From an uncultured Peptococcaceae bacterium (lineage in GTDB: Bacteria; Bacillota; Desulfotomaculia; Desulfotomaculales; Desulfocucumaceae), in NCBI GenBank assembly GCA_958417755.1, contig CATZDY010000006.1:1-49655 (forward strand): 49,655 nt of DNA, in the 5' to 3' direction. The number at the start of each line of letters is the position of its first letter. Position 1 is the stretch's first letter. The notes beneath the pieces are model-generated. The model searched no databases. It was given only the letters and a program-made list of their open reading frames with translations, and was not told the DNA's origin. This document shows, one piece after another, positions 25,031 through 34,400 of this stretch. The position numbers and the translations under genes are program-made.

Positions 25031-27181
25031 ATGAGAAAATATATCCTTCTTTGCTTTGCCATCATTGTGCTGGCCCTTATCATTGAATTTGTGTATTATC
25101 ACACTTCCTTCTATATTGATGTAAACCCAAATGCAAAGGTTAGCATCTTTACTAAGACCAAGGGTAAGGAAATTCTGCTAGATACTGAGGCAGGGTATCA
25201 AAATTTTGAAATCAAGGGTGTTGATATGGGGGCCGGCATACCGGGACATTATGCCACGGATTATGAGATTACTAAAAGTGATTATTTGCGCTGGTTTCAG
25301 TACATTCAGGCAATGGGGGCCAATACCATCCGAGTCTATACCATTTTGTCCCCAGCCTTTTATGAAGCAGTGTATGAATACAATCAAAACCAAGATACCC
25401 CTCTCTATATTCTGCAAGGTTTATGGTTAGATGATTATATTCAAAATTCCCATCGGGATGCCTATGATCCTGATTTTATCGATGCAATACTGGCAGATGC
25501 CCATATCATGATTGATGTGGTGCATGGAAAACGAAAAATCGCTTTTAACCCGGATCACGGTTATGGTACTTACAAAAAGGATATCTCCCCTTGGGTCATT
25601 GGCTATATTCTGGGGGTGGAATGGGAAGATATTACTGTGGCTTATACGGATCATATGCAAAAAGAAAAGAATCATTATGAAGGACAGTATATGGTTACCA
25701 CCCCTGAGGCCACACCCTTTGAAAGCATGCTGGCCCGTTTGGGGGATGTGACCATTGCCTATGAATCCAAACGGTATAAAACCCAGCGTTTGGTGGCCTT
25801 TGCCAATTGGCCCACCACGGATCCCTTTGACTATGATGACAATGTAAAAAAAATATTTAGAAAAATTGCCAAAGTGGATGTGGAACATATTAAAACCACA
25901 AAAGCGTTTTTATCCGGCCAATTTGCCTCTTATCACGTGTACCCCTATTATCCGGCTTATCTGCGTTATGGCAGTGGGGATTTAACTTACTTGATGGATG
26001 AAACGGGGAACATCAATACCTATAGGGCTTATTTAAAAATGCTCACTGCCTACCATACCATGCCTGTGGTCATCTCAGAATTCGGGGTTCCCTCTTCCCG
26101 GGGCATGGCCCAGATAGATTATGACCGGGGATTTAACCAAGGGCAAATGTCCGAACAGGACCAGGGGGAAGCTTTGGTGCAATGTTACCGGGATATCCAA
26201 GCTGCTGGGTGTGCTGGGAGTGTGATTTTTACCTGGCAGGATGAATGGTTTAAACGCACTTGGAATACCATGCATGCCGTGGATTTAACCCAAACCCCCT
26301 ATTGGAGCGACTACCAGACCAATGAGCAATACTTCGGCCTTTTGGCCTTTGATCCTGGGGAAAAGGAAAGTCTTTGTTATGTGGATGGCAATGACAGCGA
26401 TTGGACCGAACAAGATATGGTTTGGGCCCAAGGGGAGCTATCCTTATCCCTGCAACATGATGAAAAATTTCTCTATTTTTTGGTCCGTAAACCCGATTAT
26501 CAAGAAGGAGATATTCTGTATATACCCCTGGATATTACTCCCAAGACAGGGGCTACCAATTGCCAGAATTATAACCTTTCCTTTGACCGGCCGGTGGATT
26601 TTTTGCTGGTCATCCAGGGTAAGGATGAGGCCAGGGTTTTAGTGCAAGAACGCTATGAAGTATTGCGGGCCATGTATTATCGGGAGACCCATGGGGTGGA
26701 CCCTTATGAATTCCCGCCAGCGAAAGATACCCCCATATTCAAAGAGATTCATCTCCTTTTACAACTTTATAATAAATATAATAGCAATGAAGATTATACC
26801 CGGGGAATCATGACCTATGAAACAGGGAAACTCATTTACGGCAATGCCAATCCAACCAGTGAAAGCTTTGATTCCTTAGCGGATTATTGTGCAGGTAAGG
26901 GATTCGTGGAAATCAAATTGCCTTGGCAATTATTGAATTTCTCCAATCCTTCGGATATGCAAATTCATGATGATTATTACGAACATTATGGAGTGGAGAA
27001 TTTATCCATAAAAGAGCTATATGCTGGCTTGGCTTACGGAATAGCTGGCCAAAAGATAGAAACCATTTCCTTGCATCCATTCCCGCTAAAAAGGTGGAAA
27101 AACCAGGTGACCTATCATGAACGCCTGAAAGCATCCTATTATAAGATGCAAGCCATTTGGACCAAAGGGGAGAAGGGGTAG
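25031..27181 (+). CDS. Membrane-anchored glycoside-hydrolase-like protein with C-terminal beta domain
   Basis: A 716-residue protein. Residues 1-25 are a membrane anchor (YILLCFAIIVLALIIEF). Residues about 60-420 form a GH2/GH5-like TIM barrel: IKGVDMGAGIPGHYATDYEI, GANTIRVYTILSP, GYILGVEWED (candidate acid/base Glu), HVYPYYPAYL, MPVVISEFGVPSSRG (candidate nucleophile Glu) and SVIFTWQDEWFKRTW. Residues about 450-690 look like an all-beta carbohydrate-binding/DOMON-like domain (DGNDSDWTEQDMVWAQGELS). It presumably trims or modifies the polymer made by the nearby synthase, as hydrolases do in other synthase-dependent exopolysaccharide systems. It ends four bases before the next gene. The enzyme family is not certain. 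Confidence 0.75.
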   Translation: MRKYILLCFAIIVLALIIEFVYYHTSFYIDVNPNAKVSIFTKTKGKEILLDTEAGYQNFEIKGVDMGAGIPGHYATDYEITKSDYLRWFQYIQAMGANTIRVYTILSPAFYEAVYEYNQNQDTPLYILQGLWLDDYIQNSHRDAYDPDFIDAILADAHIMIDVVHGKRKIAFNPDHGYGTYKKDISPWVIGYILGVEWEDITVAYTDHMQKEKNHYEGQYMVTTPEATPFESMLARLGDVTIAYESKRYKTQRLVAFANWPTTDPFDYDDNVKKIFRKIAKVDVEHIKTTKAFLSGQFASYHVYPYYPAYLRYGSGDLTYLMDETGNINTYRAYLKMLTAYHTMPVVISEFGVPSSRGMAQIDYDRGFNQGQMSEQDQGEALVQCYRDIQAAGCAGSVIFTWQDEWFKRTWNTMHAVDLTQTPYWSDYQTNEQYFGLLAFDPGEKESLCYVDGNDSDWTEQDMVWAQGELSLSLQHDEKFLYFLVRKPDYQEGDILYIPLDITPKTGATNCQNYNLSFDRPVDFLLVIQGKDEARVLVQERYEVLRAMYYRETHGVDPYEFPPAKDTPIFKEIHLLLQLYNKYNSNEDYTRGIMTYETGKLIYGNANPTSESFDSLADYCAGKGFVEIKLPWQLLNFSNPSDMQIHDDYYEHYGVENLSIKELYAGLAYGIAGQKIETISLHPFPLKRWKNQVTYHERLKASYYKMQAIWTKGEKG

Positions 27182-27185
27182 GCAT

Positions 27186-28325
27186 ATGGTTGAAGTGTTT
27201 GGAAGAGTGTTGTTTATCTATGTGTTAATCAGTATCTGTATAGTGTTTTTTGATTGTTTATTTTTGTTTAACAGCAAGCACAAGGATCGTAAATACCAGG
27301 TTAAGAGGGAAATATACAAGACATTTGTTGATAGGCAAACTGCTCTTCTGGCTCAAGGAGAACCTGTGGATGAAAAAATACAACAACAATTATATCATGA
27401 TTTGAAACATGTGGAGCAACTGATGTTTTTTGGGGATGTGCTTAAGGTCTGCAAGGAGCAACAAGAAAGTCAAGTATCTGCATACCTTGTGGCCAGCTTA
27501 GAGCTTTTGCATGCCTTGATTCGGGTTTACCAAAAAAAAGAATCCATGTATCAAGCTGCCTTTGCCAATTTTTTGGCGACCTGTGGGGTGAAAAGTGCCT
27601 TGATCAATGCCTTTTTATTGGCCTGCGTTACGGATAAATCAATGTATAAGCGGGAGAATGCTTTGCAGGCCTTATATTGCTTGGGGGATCCTCATACAAT
27701 TATCATTGCTTTCAAGCGCATGGCTCACAGGGGGATGCAGCATAATAGCAAGTTGCTGACAGATGGCTTGTTATCCATTATAGGGGAGCAAAAACTATTG
27801 AGTGAATTGCTTTGGGAAAATTTTAGCCAATTTGCTTTATCAGAGCAAATTGCTATCATTGATTATTGGCGATTTAGCGCCAATGCTGGCTATACCAATG
27901 TATTAGAACAACTGTTATCCGCTGAAACCACAGAAGACGAACTTTGTTATGCCATAATCCGTTATTTTGGGAAAATTCATCATGAGCCAGTAGAAAAGCA
28001 ATTGCTGGCTTTTCTTACCCAACCCCGCAGAAATCAATGGGAATATGCCGCTATAGCGGCTGCAGCCTTAAAAAATTACGCCAATGGGGAAACGGTTGTT
28101 GCCTTAAAGCAGGCCTTAAGGGATAGCAATTGGCATGTACGTTTTAATGCGGCAGAAAGCCTCATGGTCTTGGGGCTGCCGGAGGGAGAATTGGAAGAAA
28201 TATGGCAGGGAGATGATCCCTTTGCCAAGGATATTTTATTATATTGCAAACAACATCAACAATTAAAACAAGAAATAGGGATACATCATTCTCCGAAGCG
28301 TGGTGAAGCATTTGGAATATCTTAG
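27186..28325 (+). CDS. Membrane-anchored HEAT-repeat protein
   Basis: A 379-residue protein with an N-terminal membrane helix (VLFIYVLISICIVFFDCLFLF) and a cytoplasmic alpha-solenoid of HEAT-like repeats, seen as regularly spaced helices such as KRENALQALYCLGDPHTII, EYAAIAAAALKNYANGETV and NWHVRFNAAESLMVLGLPEG. Such repeats usually serve as protein-binding scaffolds. Its 3' end overlaps the start of the GT2 synthase by 26 bases, so it may be an accessory subunit of the synthase (inference). ATG after GGAGAAGGGGTAGG. Confidence 0.7.
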   Translation: MVEVFGRVLFIYVLISICIVFFDCLFLFNSKHKDRKYQVKREIYKTFVDRQTALLAQGEPVDEKIQQQLYHDLKHVEQLMFFGDVLKVCKEQQESQVSAYLVASLELLHALIRVYQKKESMYQAAFANFLATCGVKSALINAFLLACVTDKSMYKRENALQALYCLGDPHTIIIAFKRMAHRGMQHNSKLLTDGLLSIIGEQKLLSELLWENFSQFALSEQIAIIDYWRFSANAGYTNVLEQLLSAETTEDELCYAIIRYFGKIHHEPVEKQLLAFLTQPRRNQWEYAAIAAAALKNYANGETVVALKQALRDSNWHVRFNAAESLMVLGLPEGELEEIWQGDDPFAKDILLYCKQHQQLKQEIGIHHSPKRGEAFGIS

Positions 28326-29742
28326 TACCATTACGAAAATTGTCAATGAACTATTTTTATATTATCTCGTTATCTATGCCACCTTCTTATTTTTATCCGT
28401 ACTGGTTGGTGCTTTGCGCATGGCCAAACGCCAAAGAATGTCTCAGCTGCATAATGTCTTAAAGCATGATTATTATCTCCCGGTATCTATTTTAGTGCCT
28501 GCCCATAACGAAGAGGTTACCATTGTGGATACTGTTTTATCCTTGTTGCAATTGCACTATAAATTGTATGAAATCATTGTCATTGATGATGGATCCAGCG
28601 ATGAAACAGCCCAGGTGTTAATCCAGCGTTTTCACCTGCAACGGATTAACCGTCCCATTCATCGCCGGGTTCCCAGTTTGCGGGAAACTTTTGTATATGA
28701 ATCCCTGGCAGAAAAGGTACCCATTACTTTGATTCAAAAGAAAAACGGGGGCAAAGCGGATGCTTTAAATATGGGCATCAATGCAGCCCGTTTTCCCTAT
28801 TTTGTTTCCATGGATGCAGACTCGGTTTTACAGGATGATGCCCTGGAGAATATCATCAAACATGTGTTAGCAGATGATACCACAGTGGCTTGTGGAGGTA
28901 TGATTCGGCCGGCCAATGGTTCGATTTTTCAAAAAGGACGTTTGGTGGAATTTAGGTTCCCGAATAATATATGGGCCATGTTACAAATCATGGAATATGA
29001 TCGTTCCTTTTTGGCTGCCCGGGTATTGTTTGACACCTTTAACGGCAACTTGATTATTTCTGGGGCCTTTGGCTTGTTTAAAAAAGATGTGGTCATTGCG
29101 GCCGGGGGATATAACTGCGATACCCTGGGGGAAGATATGGATCTGGTGACCAAACTGCATGTGTATTGCCGCTTACACCACAAGCCTTACACCGTGCAAT
29201 ATGCCTCGGATGCCATTTGCTGGAGCCAGACTCCGGATAATTTCCGGGATTTACGAAAACAACGCCGCCGCTGGTATTTTGGTATGTTTCAGACCATGCT
29301 AAAACATCGATGGGTTCTGTTCAATCCCCGGTTTGGCGCAATCGGCAGCGTATCATTTCTTTATTATGCTTTGTATGAACTTTTCTCTCCCTTGATTCAA
29401 GTGCTTGGATTGGTGTTCATTGGATTGGCCTATGGGTTAGGATTAATTTATGTGCATTTTATGATTACATTTTATGTGTTGTGTCTATTGTTTGGGGCCA
29501 TTTTATCCATTACTTCCTTTTTTACCCGTATGTATACCCAGCATACCAAACTATCCTTCAAAGATTCTATGAAAGCCATTTTATTTTGTATCCTTGAGAA
29601 TCTCGGTTATCGACAAATCCTTGCTTTATTCAGTGCCACTGCTTTCATTGGGTATAAAAAGAATAAACTGCAATGGGGAAAAATAAAACGTTCCAAAATC
29701 CAGTATTCTGTTGAAGAAACAACAAGGAAGGAGGAGCTATGA
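28300..29742 (+). CDS. Processive family 2 glycosyltransferase (polysaccharide synthase)
   Basis: A 480-residue membrane GT2 of the cellulose/PNAG/hyaluronan-synthase kind. A first helix lies at about residues 18-38. The GT-A domain has PVSILVPAHNEEVTIVDT, IVIDDGSSDETA, KKNGGKADALNMGINAA, VSMDADSVL (catalytic DxD), TLGEDMDLVTKLH (general base region) and the acceptor motif KQRRRWYFG. At least three helices follow (about 345-420). It extends and exports an unbranched polysaccharide; the sugar cannot be read. GTG start inside the end of the HEAT gene, and the end overlaps the VTC gene, so coupling is tight. Confidence 0.9.
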   Translation: MVKHLEYLSTITKIVNELFLYYLVIYATFLFLSVLVGALRMAKRQRMSQLHNVLKHDYYLPVSILVPAHNEEVTIVDTVLSLLQLHYKLYEIIVIDDGSSDETAQVLIQRFHLQRINRPIHRRVPSLRETFVYESLAEKVPITLIQKKNGGKADALNMGINAARFPYFVSMDADSVLQDDALENIIKHVLADDTTVACGGMIRPANGSIFQKGRLVEFRFPNNIWAMLQIMEYDRSFLAARVLFDTFNGNLIISGAFGLFKKDVVIAAGGYNCDTLGEDMDLVTKLHVYCRLHHKPYTVQYASDAICWSQTPDNFRDLRKQRRRWYFGMFQTMLKHRWVLFNPRFGAIGSVSFLYYALYELFSPLIQVLGLVFIGLAYGLGLIYVHFMITFYVLCLLFGAILSITSFFTRMYTQHTKLSFKDSMKAILFCILENLGYRQILALFSATAFIGYKKNKLQWGKIKRSKIQYSVEETTRKEEL

Positions 29743-30425
29743 GGCAAGTTATCCGCTATGAAAGAAAGTATGCCCTTACCTATGCAGAATATAAAAAGTT
29801 GAGTCATTATGTGGGACTCTTTCTTCCCAAGGATTCACATACTGGCTTACAAGGCTACCGGATCCGTTCCTTGTACTTTGATACACCCAATGACAATGAT
29901 TTTTTTGAAAAACTAGAAGGTATCTCTTGCCGCAAAAAAATACGGCTGCGCTTATATGATCCTGCTGTGCCCTATGCTTATTTGGAAATGAAGCAAAAGG
30001 AAGATGATCGACAAAAAAAGCGTTCTTTAAAAATAACCCGACAAGATGCCCAGGCTTTGATCCAGGGCGATTATAGCCCCCTTTTGGGTTATCAGAATCC
30101 CTTTGCAGACGAGTGCTTTGCCTGCCTGTATATGCAATCGTATCGCCCCAAAGCTGTGGTGGAATACATCAGGATGGCCTATGAAAAGCCTGAAAACAAG
30201 ACCCGCATAACCTTTGACCGGGAGATCAGGTCCAATCAAAGTAATTTTGATATCTTTTCTCAGCACATGGTTTTCTATCCAGTAGTGGATGGGGATCAGG
30301 TTATCATGGAAGTAAAATTCAATCATTTTTTGTTGGAATATATCAAAAACCTGATCAATCACTGTGACCGGAGTCAGACTGCTGCCAGTAAATATTGTAT
30401 GGGCAGGTATCCGGTATTGCGGTAA
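29739..30425 (+). CDS. VTC-domain protein (polyphosphate polymerase-like)
   Basis: A 228-residue single-domain tunnel-fold (VTC/CYTH-like) protein. Visible elements: YERKYALTYAEY, IRSLYFDTPNDNDFFEK, KKIRLRLYD, LEMKQKEDDRQKKRSL, AVVEYIRMAYE, TRITFDREIRS and IMEVKFNHFL. These supply the basic tunnel lining and metal-binding glutamates seen in yeast Vtc4, which polymerises the gamma-phosphate of ATP. Bacterial copies frequently accompany DUF4956 and CotH proteins. No signal peptide, so it is cytoplasmic. It overlaps the synthase stop by four bases (ATGA). A role in making polyphosphate or a phosphorylated donor for the cluster is inferred. Confidence 0.85.
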   Translation: MRQVIRYERKYALTYAEYKKLSHYVGLFLPKDSHTGLQGYRIRSLYFDTPNDNDFFEKLEGISCRKKIRLRLYDPAVPYAYLEMKQKEDDRQKKRSLKITRQDAQALIQGDYSPLLGYQNPFADECFACLYMQSYRPKAVVEYIRMAYEKPENKTRITFDREIRSNQSNFDIFSQHMVFYPVVDGDQVIMEVKFNHFLLEYIKNLINHCDRSQTAASKYCMGRYPVLR

Positions 30426-30609
30426 TTTTGCGATGAGCCAAAGGCCCGTGTTTTAAGGTCATGGAAATTGTACTTGAATCGATCTCCTAAAAAATGTCTA
30501 TGGGGATAAGTATTTTTCAAACCATGGGTTTTACAAGATAAGATATGTAGGGGAAAAGGCCCAGGGATTGGGGTAAAACCAAGATAAATAAAAGGGGTGG
30601 TGTGAAATA

Positions 30610-31813
30610 TTGAAAATAAGTAAAAGAATTTCTGTTTTTACAAGTATCTGCTTGCTAGCAATATGGATATCTGCTTTTTCTTGTCCAGCGTATGGTATTG
30701 CAATGCCCCAAGGGACTCCTCAAATCCAAAGCATTACCTGGCAGGATCCCCAAAATGCCGTGCTTATCTGGACGCACACAGAGGGAACTTCGTACAATAT
30801 CTATCGAGCTGATACTTCAAACGGGGCCTATTCCCTGGTTGGCATGTCCTCTTCCGGTTCTTATCGAGATAACACTGTTGATTATCCTAAAGAATACTTT
30901 TATAAAATTCAGGCCATCTCTAAAGATGGCATTGAGGGCAGTCTTTCAGCAGCCATGAAAGTGGGAACCAATCCCCAACATGTTAGTAGCGTAATTGTCC
31001 TGATGTACCATAATTTTGTCTCTATTGAGGATAGAAATGCAGGGATTCTTTTTGATGAATACTCCATTTCCCCCCAAGCCTTTGAAGAAGATTTATTGTA
31101 TTTGAAAAATAACGGCTATACCACCATTACTTCCAAAGATTTAATTGCCTATATAAACGGGGAAAAGCCCCTTCCCTCTAAAGCTAATTCTTAGTATTGA
31201 TGACGGTGCTTGGGGTGTCTACAAGCATGCCTGGCCTTTGCTGCAAAAATATAACATGCAAGCTGATTTCAATGTGATAGGCGAAAAGATCGATGAAGCC
31301 TGGGAGATAACCCATGTTGGACAGACCCGGAACGGTTTGGCTGCTCCATACTGTGATTGGAATGAAATTTTAGAAATGTGCAAAAGCGGGGCTATCAATC
31401 TCTGTTCGCATTCTTATAAAATGCATAGATACCATCAAGATGTGCGGGTTGGCGCTATGATCAATGATGGCGAAAACATAGAAACTTATATCAATGCGAT
31501 TAAAGAAGATTATCGGCTTACCCTCAGTTGCATCAAAGGTTGGACGGACATTACACCCAAGACCTTTTCTTACCCCTATTCCAAAAGAAATGATGTCACT
31601 GATGCCATATTGCTGGGGAATACCTCCTACGGGATTTTAATGGCTGGTGACGGGGTACGACCTACTTCAGCTAACTATTTTGTGGACAATGCCAGCAAGG
31701 ATAGCTATCAAAGGCTAATGAATCGTATTTGCCGCATGGATCAAACCCCCATAGAAACATATCTCCTGAATGCGAAAAAACATGATATGGAAAGTGGTAT
31801 TCGTAAGTATTGA
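30610..31813 (+). pseudogene. Secreted polysaccharide deacetylase with FnIII-like domain, frameshifted
   Basis: The TTG start follows GGGGTGGTG. Frame one (30610-31194) gives a signal peptide (ISVFTSICLLAIWISAFSCP), a fibronectin-III-like domain (ITWQDPQNAVLIWTHTEGTS... FYKIQAISKDG) and the start of a NodB domain (VIVLMYHNFVSIED, SPQAFEEDLLYLKNNGYTTI). Near 31182 the sense moves to another frame as LILSIDDGAWGVYKHAWPLL (motif 1 DD), then LCSHSYKMHRYH (motif 2 His) and KTFSYPYSKRND (motif 3). Joined, this is a PgaB/IcaB-like deacetylase of about 400 residues that would remove N-acetyl groups from a surface polymer. One base is gained or lost: decay or sequencing error. Confidence 0.8.
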
Positions 31814-32129
31814 TGATGCTTTAGAAAATGGATTGTAACATAAACATAAAAGCCACCTTTCGCCTTAATGAGCAAAAGCTTGAAATGTAGCTTTGAGTTT
31901 TTCGGATTGGCAAGACTTGTCGAGGGATGCCCAATGGATGAGTAAATATCCAATCCAAAGGCCCTGGCCCATTTGGTATTTTTCTCTGCATTTATATATT
32001 AAGAAAGAAAATAATTTTTTACATTTCCCTGGGCATAGAGATGTCATCTTGATTCTATAATCCAATGAATGATATAATACTTTGTCAACAATTCGTAGAT
32101 GAGAAAAGCAGCAGTTTAGGGGGATTGCA
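31814..32129 (+). promoter_or_regulatory. Intergenic region with the lepA promoter
   Basis: TTGATT (32049-32054), an 18-bp spacer and a perfect TATAAT (32073-32078) lie about 50 bases before lepA. The rest of the gap (31814-32048) shows no gene or known RNA. This is the right border of the island. Confidence 0.65.
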
Positions 32130-33947
32130 TTGAGTCATAGTCAGAAGAAAATTCGTAACTTTTGTATCATTGCCCATATTGATCATGGCAAATCCACCTT
32201 GGCGGATAGGATTTTGGAATTCACCGGAGCTTTGACTCAGCGGGAGATGACTGAGCAGGTTTTGGATAAAATGGATTTGGAGCGGGAACGGGGCATTACC
32301 ATAAAAATGCAGGCAGTGCGCTTGGAGTATACTGCCAAGGACAAAGAAACATATCAGCTTAATCTCATTGATACACCGGGTCATGTGGACTTTACTTATG
32401 AAGTATCCCGCAGTTTGGCTGCCTGTGAAGGAGCTTTGCTGGTGGTGGACGCAGCCCAGGGCATTGAAGCCCAAACCTTGGCCAATGTGTATATGGCCAT
32501 TGAACATAATTTGGAAATTATTCCGGTGATCAATAAAATTGACTTACCCAGCGCAGATCCAGAACGGGTGAAAAAGGAAATTGAAGAGGTCATTGGATTG
32601 GATGCCTCAGAGGCAGTGCTGGTTTCAGCCAAAACAGGTCTGGGTATTGAGGAAGTCATGGAGAGTATTGTCAACCGCATTCCTCCGCCCCAGGGGGGCT
32701 TAGAAGGGCCCTTAAAGGCCTTGATTTTTGACTCCCATTATGATCCCTATAAAGGGGTCATTGCTTATGTGCGGGTAGTGCAGGGAACCTTGCAGCACGG
32801 GATGCAAATCAAAATGATGGCCACAGATAAGGAATTTGAAGTCACGGATGTGGGGGTTTTTCGGCCTGCCATGACCTATGTGCAGCAACTACAGACCGGG
32901 GAGGTGGGTTTTTTAGGGGCTAGCATCAAGAATGTAAAGGATTGTCAGGTGGGGGATACGGTGACCTCATCCCAAAAGCCGGCCCAAGAGCCTTTGCCTG
33001 GATACCGAAAGGTCACCCCCATGGTGTATTGCGGCTTGTACCCCATTGATACGGTGGAGTACGAGAATGTAAGGGATGCCTTGGAAAAGCTGAAGCTAAA
33101 CGATGCTTCCTTGCTTTATGAGGCTGAAACTTCGGAAGCCCTGGGGTTTGGTTTTCGCTGTGGGTTTTTGGGGCTTTTGCATATGGAAATTATTCAAGAG
33201 CGTTTGGAGCGGGAGTACGGGTTGGATTTGATTACCACTGCGCCCAGTGTTGTTTACCGTATTACCACCACCAAGGGCGAAACCTTGGAAATTGATAATC
33301 CCACGAAAATGCCAGTCCAGGGCAATATTGAAATGATGGAAGAGCCCTTTGTGGTGGCTACCATCATGGTGCCCAAGGATTTTGTGGGAACCATCATGGA
33401 TCTGGCCCAAGAACGCCGGGGGGTTTTTAAAAACATGGAATACATGGGGGAAAATCGGGTGATGTTGACCTATGATTTGCCCTTGGGAGAAATTATTTAT
33501 GATTTCTTTGACCAGTTAAAATCCAGAACCAAGGGATATGCTTCCTTGGATTATGAGTTATCCGGATATCGCCAAAGCAAATTGGTGAAATTGGATATTA
33601 TGATCAATGGGGACCCCTTAGATGCTTTGACTTGCATTGTCCATCAGGATAAGGCCTATTACCGGGGGAGGCAGCTGGTGGAAAAATTGAGGGGTTTGAT
33701 TCCCCGGCAGCTTTTTGACGTACCTGTGCAAGCAGCCATTGGCAATAAAATCATTGCCCGGGAAACCATCAAAGCCAGGCGCAAAGATGTGCTGGCCAAA
33801 TGTTATGGCGGTGACATTACCCGGAAAAGAAAGTTATTGGAAAAGCAAAAAGAGGGGAAAAAGCGCATGAAACAAGTGGGCAATGTGGAGATTCCCCAGG
33901 AAGCCTTTATGGCTGTGTTGAGTATTGATCAAAGCAAAACAAAATGA
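32130..33947 (+). CDS. lepA: Elongation factor 4 (LepA), back-translocating GTPase
   Basis: A 605-residue translational GTPase acting on ribosomes. G1 AHIDHGKSTLADRI, G2 region RGITIKMQAVRLEY, G3 DTPGHVDF, G4 NKIDLPSA, G5 VSAKTG, domains II/III/V as in EF-G, and the LepA-specific C-terminal domain ending in RETIKARRKDVLAKCYGGD and ITRKRKLLEKQKEGKKRMK. Length is typical. TTG start after TTTAGGGGGATTGCA. It begins the ancestral lepA-hemW-hrcA run, interrupted by one small minus-strand gene. Confidence 0.98.
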   Translation: MSHSQKKIRNFCIIAHIDHGKSTLADRILEFTGALTQREMTEQVLDKMDLERERGITIKMQAVRLEYTAKDKETYQLNLIDTPGHVDFTYEVSRSLAACEGALLVVDAAQGIEAQTLANVYMAIEHNLEIIPVINKIDLPSADPERVKKEIEEVIGLDASEAVLVSAKTGLGIEEVMESIVNRIPPPQGGLEGPLKALIFDSHYDPYKGVIAYVRVVQGTLQHGMQIKMMATDKEFEVTDVGVFRPAMTYVQQLQTGEVGFLGASIKNVKDCQVGDTVTSSQKPAQEPLPGYRKVTPMVYCGLYPIDTVEYENVRDALEKLKLNDASLLYEAETSEALGFGFRCGFLGLLHMEIIQERLEREYGLDLITTAPSVVYRITTTKGETLEIDNPTKMPVQGNIEMMEEPFVVATIMVPKDFVGTIMDLAQERRGVFKNMEYMGENRVMLTYDLPLGEIIYDFFDQLKSRTKGYASLDYELSGYRQSKLVKLDIMINGDPLDALTCIVHQDKAYYRGRQLVEKLRGLIPRQLFDVPVQAAIGNKIIARETIKARRKDVLAKCYGGDITRKRKLLEKQKEGKKRMKQVGNVEIPQEAFMAVLSIDQSKTK

Positions 33948-33996
33948 TGCAAGTAAAGATGCTGAAGTCATGTTGGCGTGAATGAAGATTGCAAAA

Positions 33997-34026
33997 GGGA
34001 GAATCCGAGGCAATTCGGATTCTCCC
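33997..34026. terminator. Bidirectional terminator between lepA and the rubredoxin-like gene
   Basis: A perfect 12-bp stem GGGAGAATCCGA/TCGGATTCTCCC with a six-base loop. TTACTTGATTTTT follows on plus and TTTTGC on minus, so it can end both converging transcripts. Confidence 0.8.
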
Positions 34027-34052
34027 TTACTTGATTTTTCTCTACAGAAATA

Positions 34053-34226
34053 TTATTTTTTCCCAATACGGGGATCAATGCCGCTTCCCTGGGGAACCTG
34101 GCATTCCGGTGTATAACAAGTGACATCGAGAAACGTACAAGTTTGCTGACAGGAAGGACATTTTTCCGGCAATTTATCCGGTTCGCAGGAAAAAGTGTAC
34201 TGACATTGGTCGCATTTCCAATTCAT
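34053..34226 (-). CDS. Small rubredoxin-like cysteine-rich protein
   Basis: A 57-residue frame below many gene-finder cut-offs. ATG at 34226 has AGGAGG eight bases upstream. The product MNWKCDQCQYTFSCEPDKLP begins with one CxxC and continues EKCPSCQQTCTFLDVTCYTP, giving the two CxxC knuckles of a rubredoxin-type or zinc-ribbon site plus three more Cys. The second knuckle is CPSC rather than the usual CPxCG of true rubredoxin. Probably an iron or zinc protein in redox metabolism. It faces lepA, is monocistronic and has a shared terminator. Confidence 0.8.
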   Translation of the reverse strand: MNWKCDQCQYTFSCEPDKLPEKCPSCQQTCTFLDVTCYTPECQVPQGSGIDPRIGKK

Positions 34227-34400
34227 TGTTGTATCCTCCTTTGTCTCATAAAATTGATTGCTGAAAACAAATGAAATGTACCTATACTGTAACAGGAATC
34301 AAGGGAATGGTCAATAAATCCGTGGAAAAGATTGCAAGAAAAACAAGGCTTTATAAGGAAAATAAATTTCCTTGTAAGAGGTTTGAAAGGGGAACTTGCC

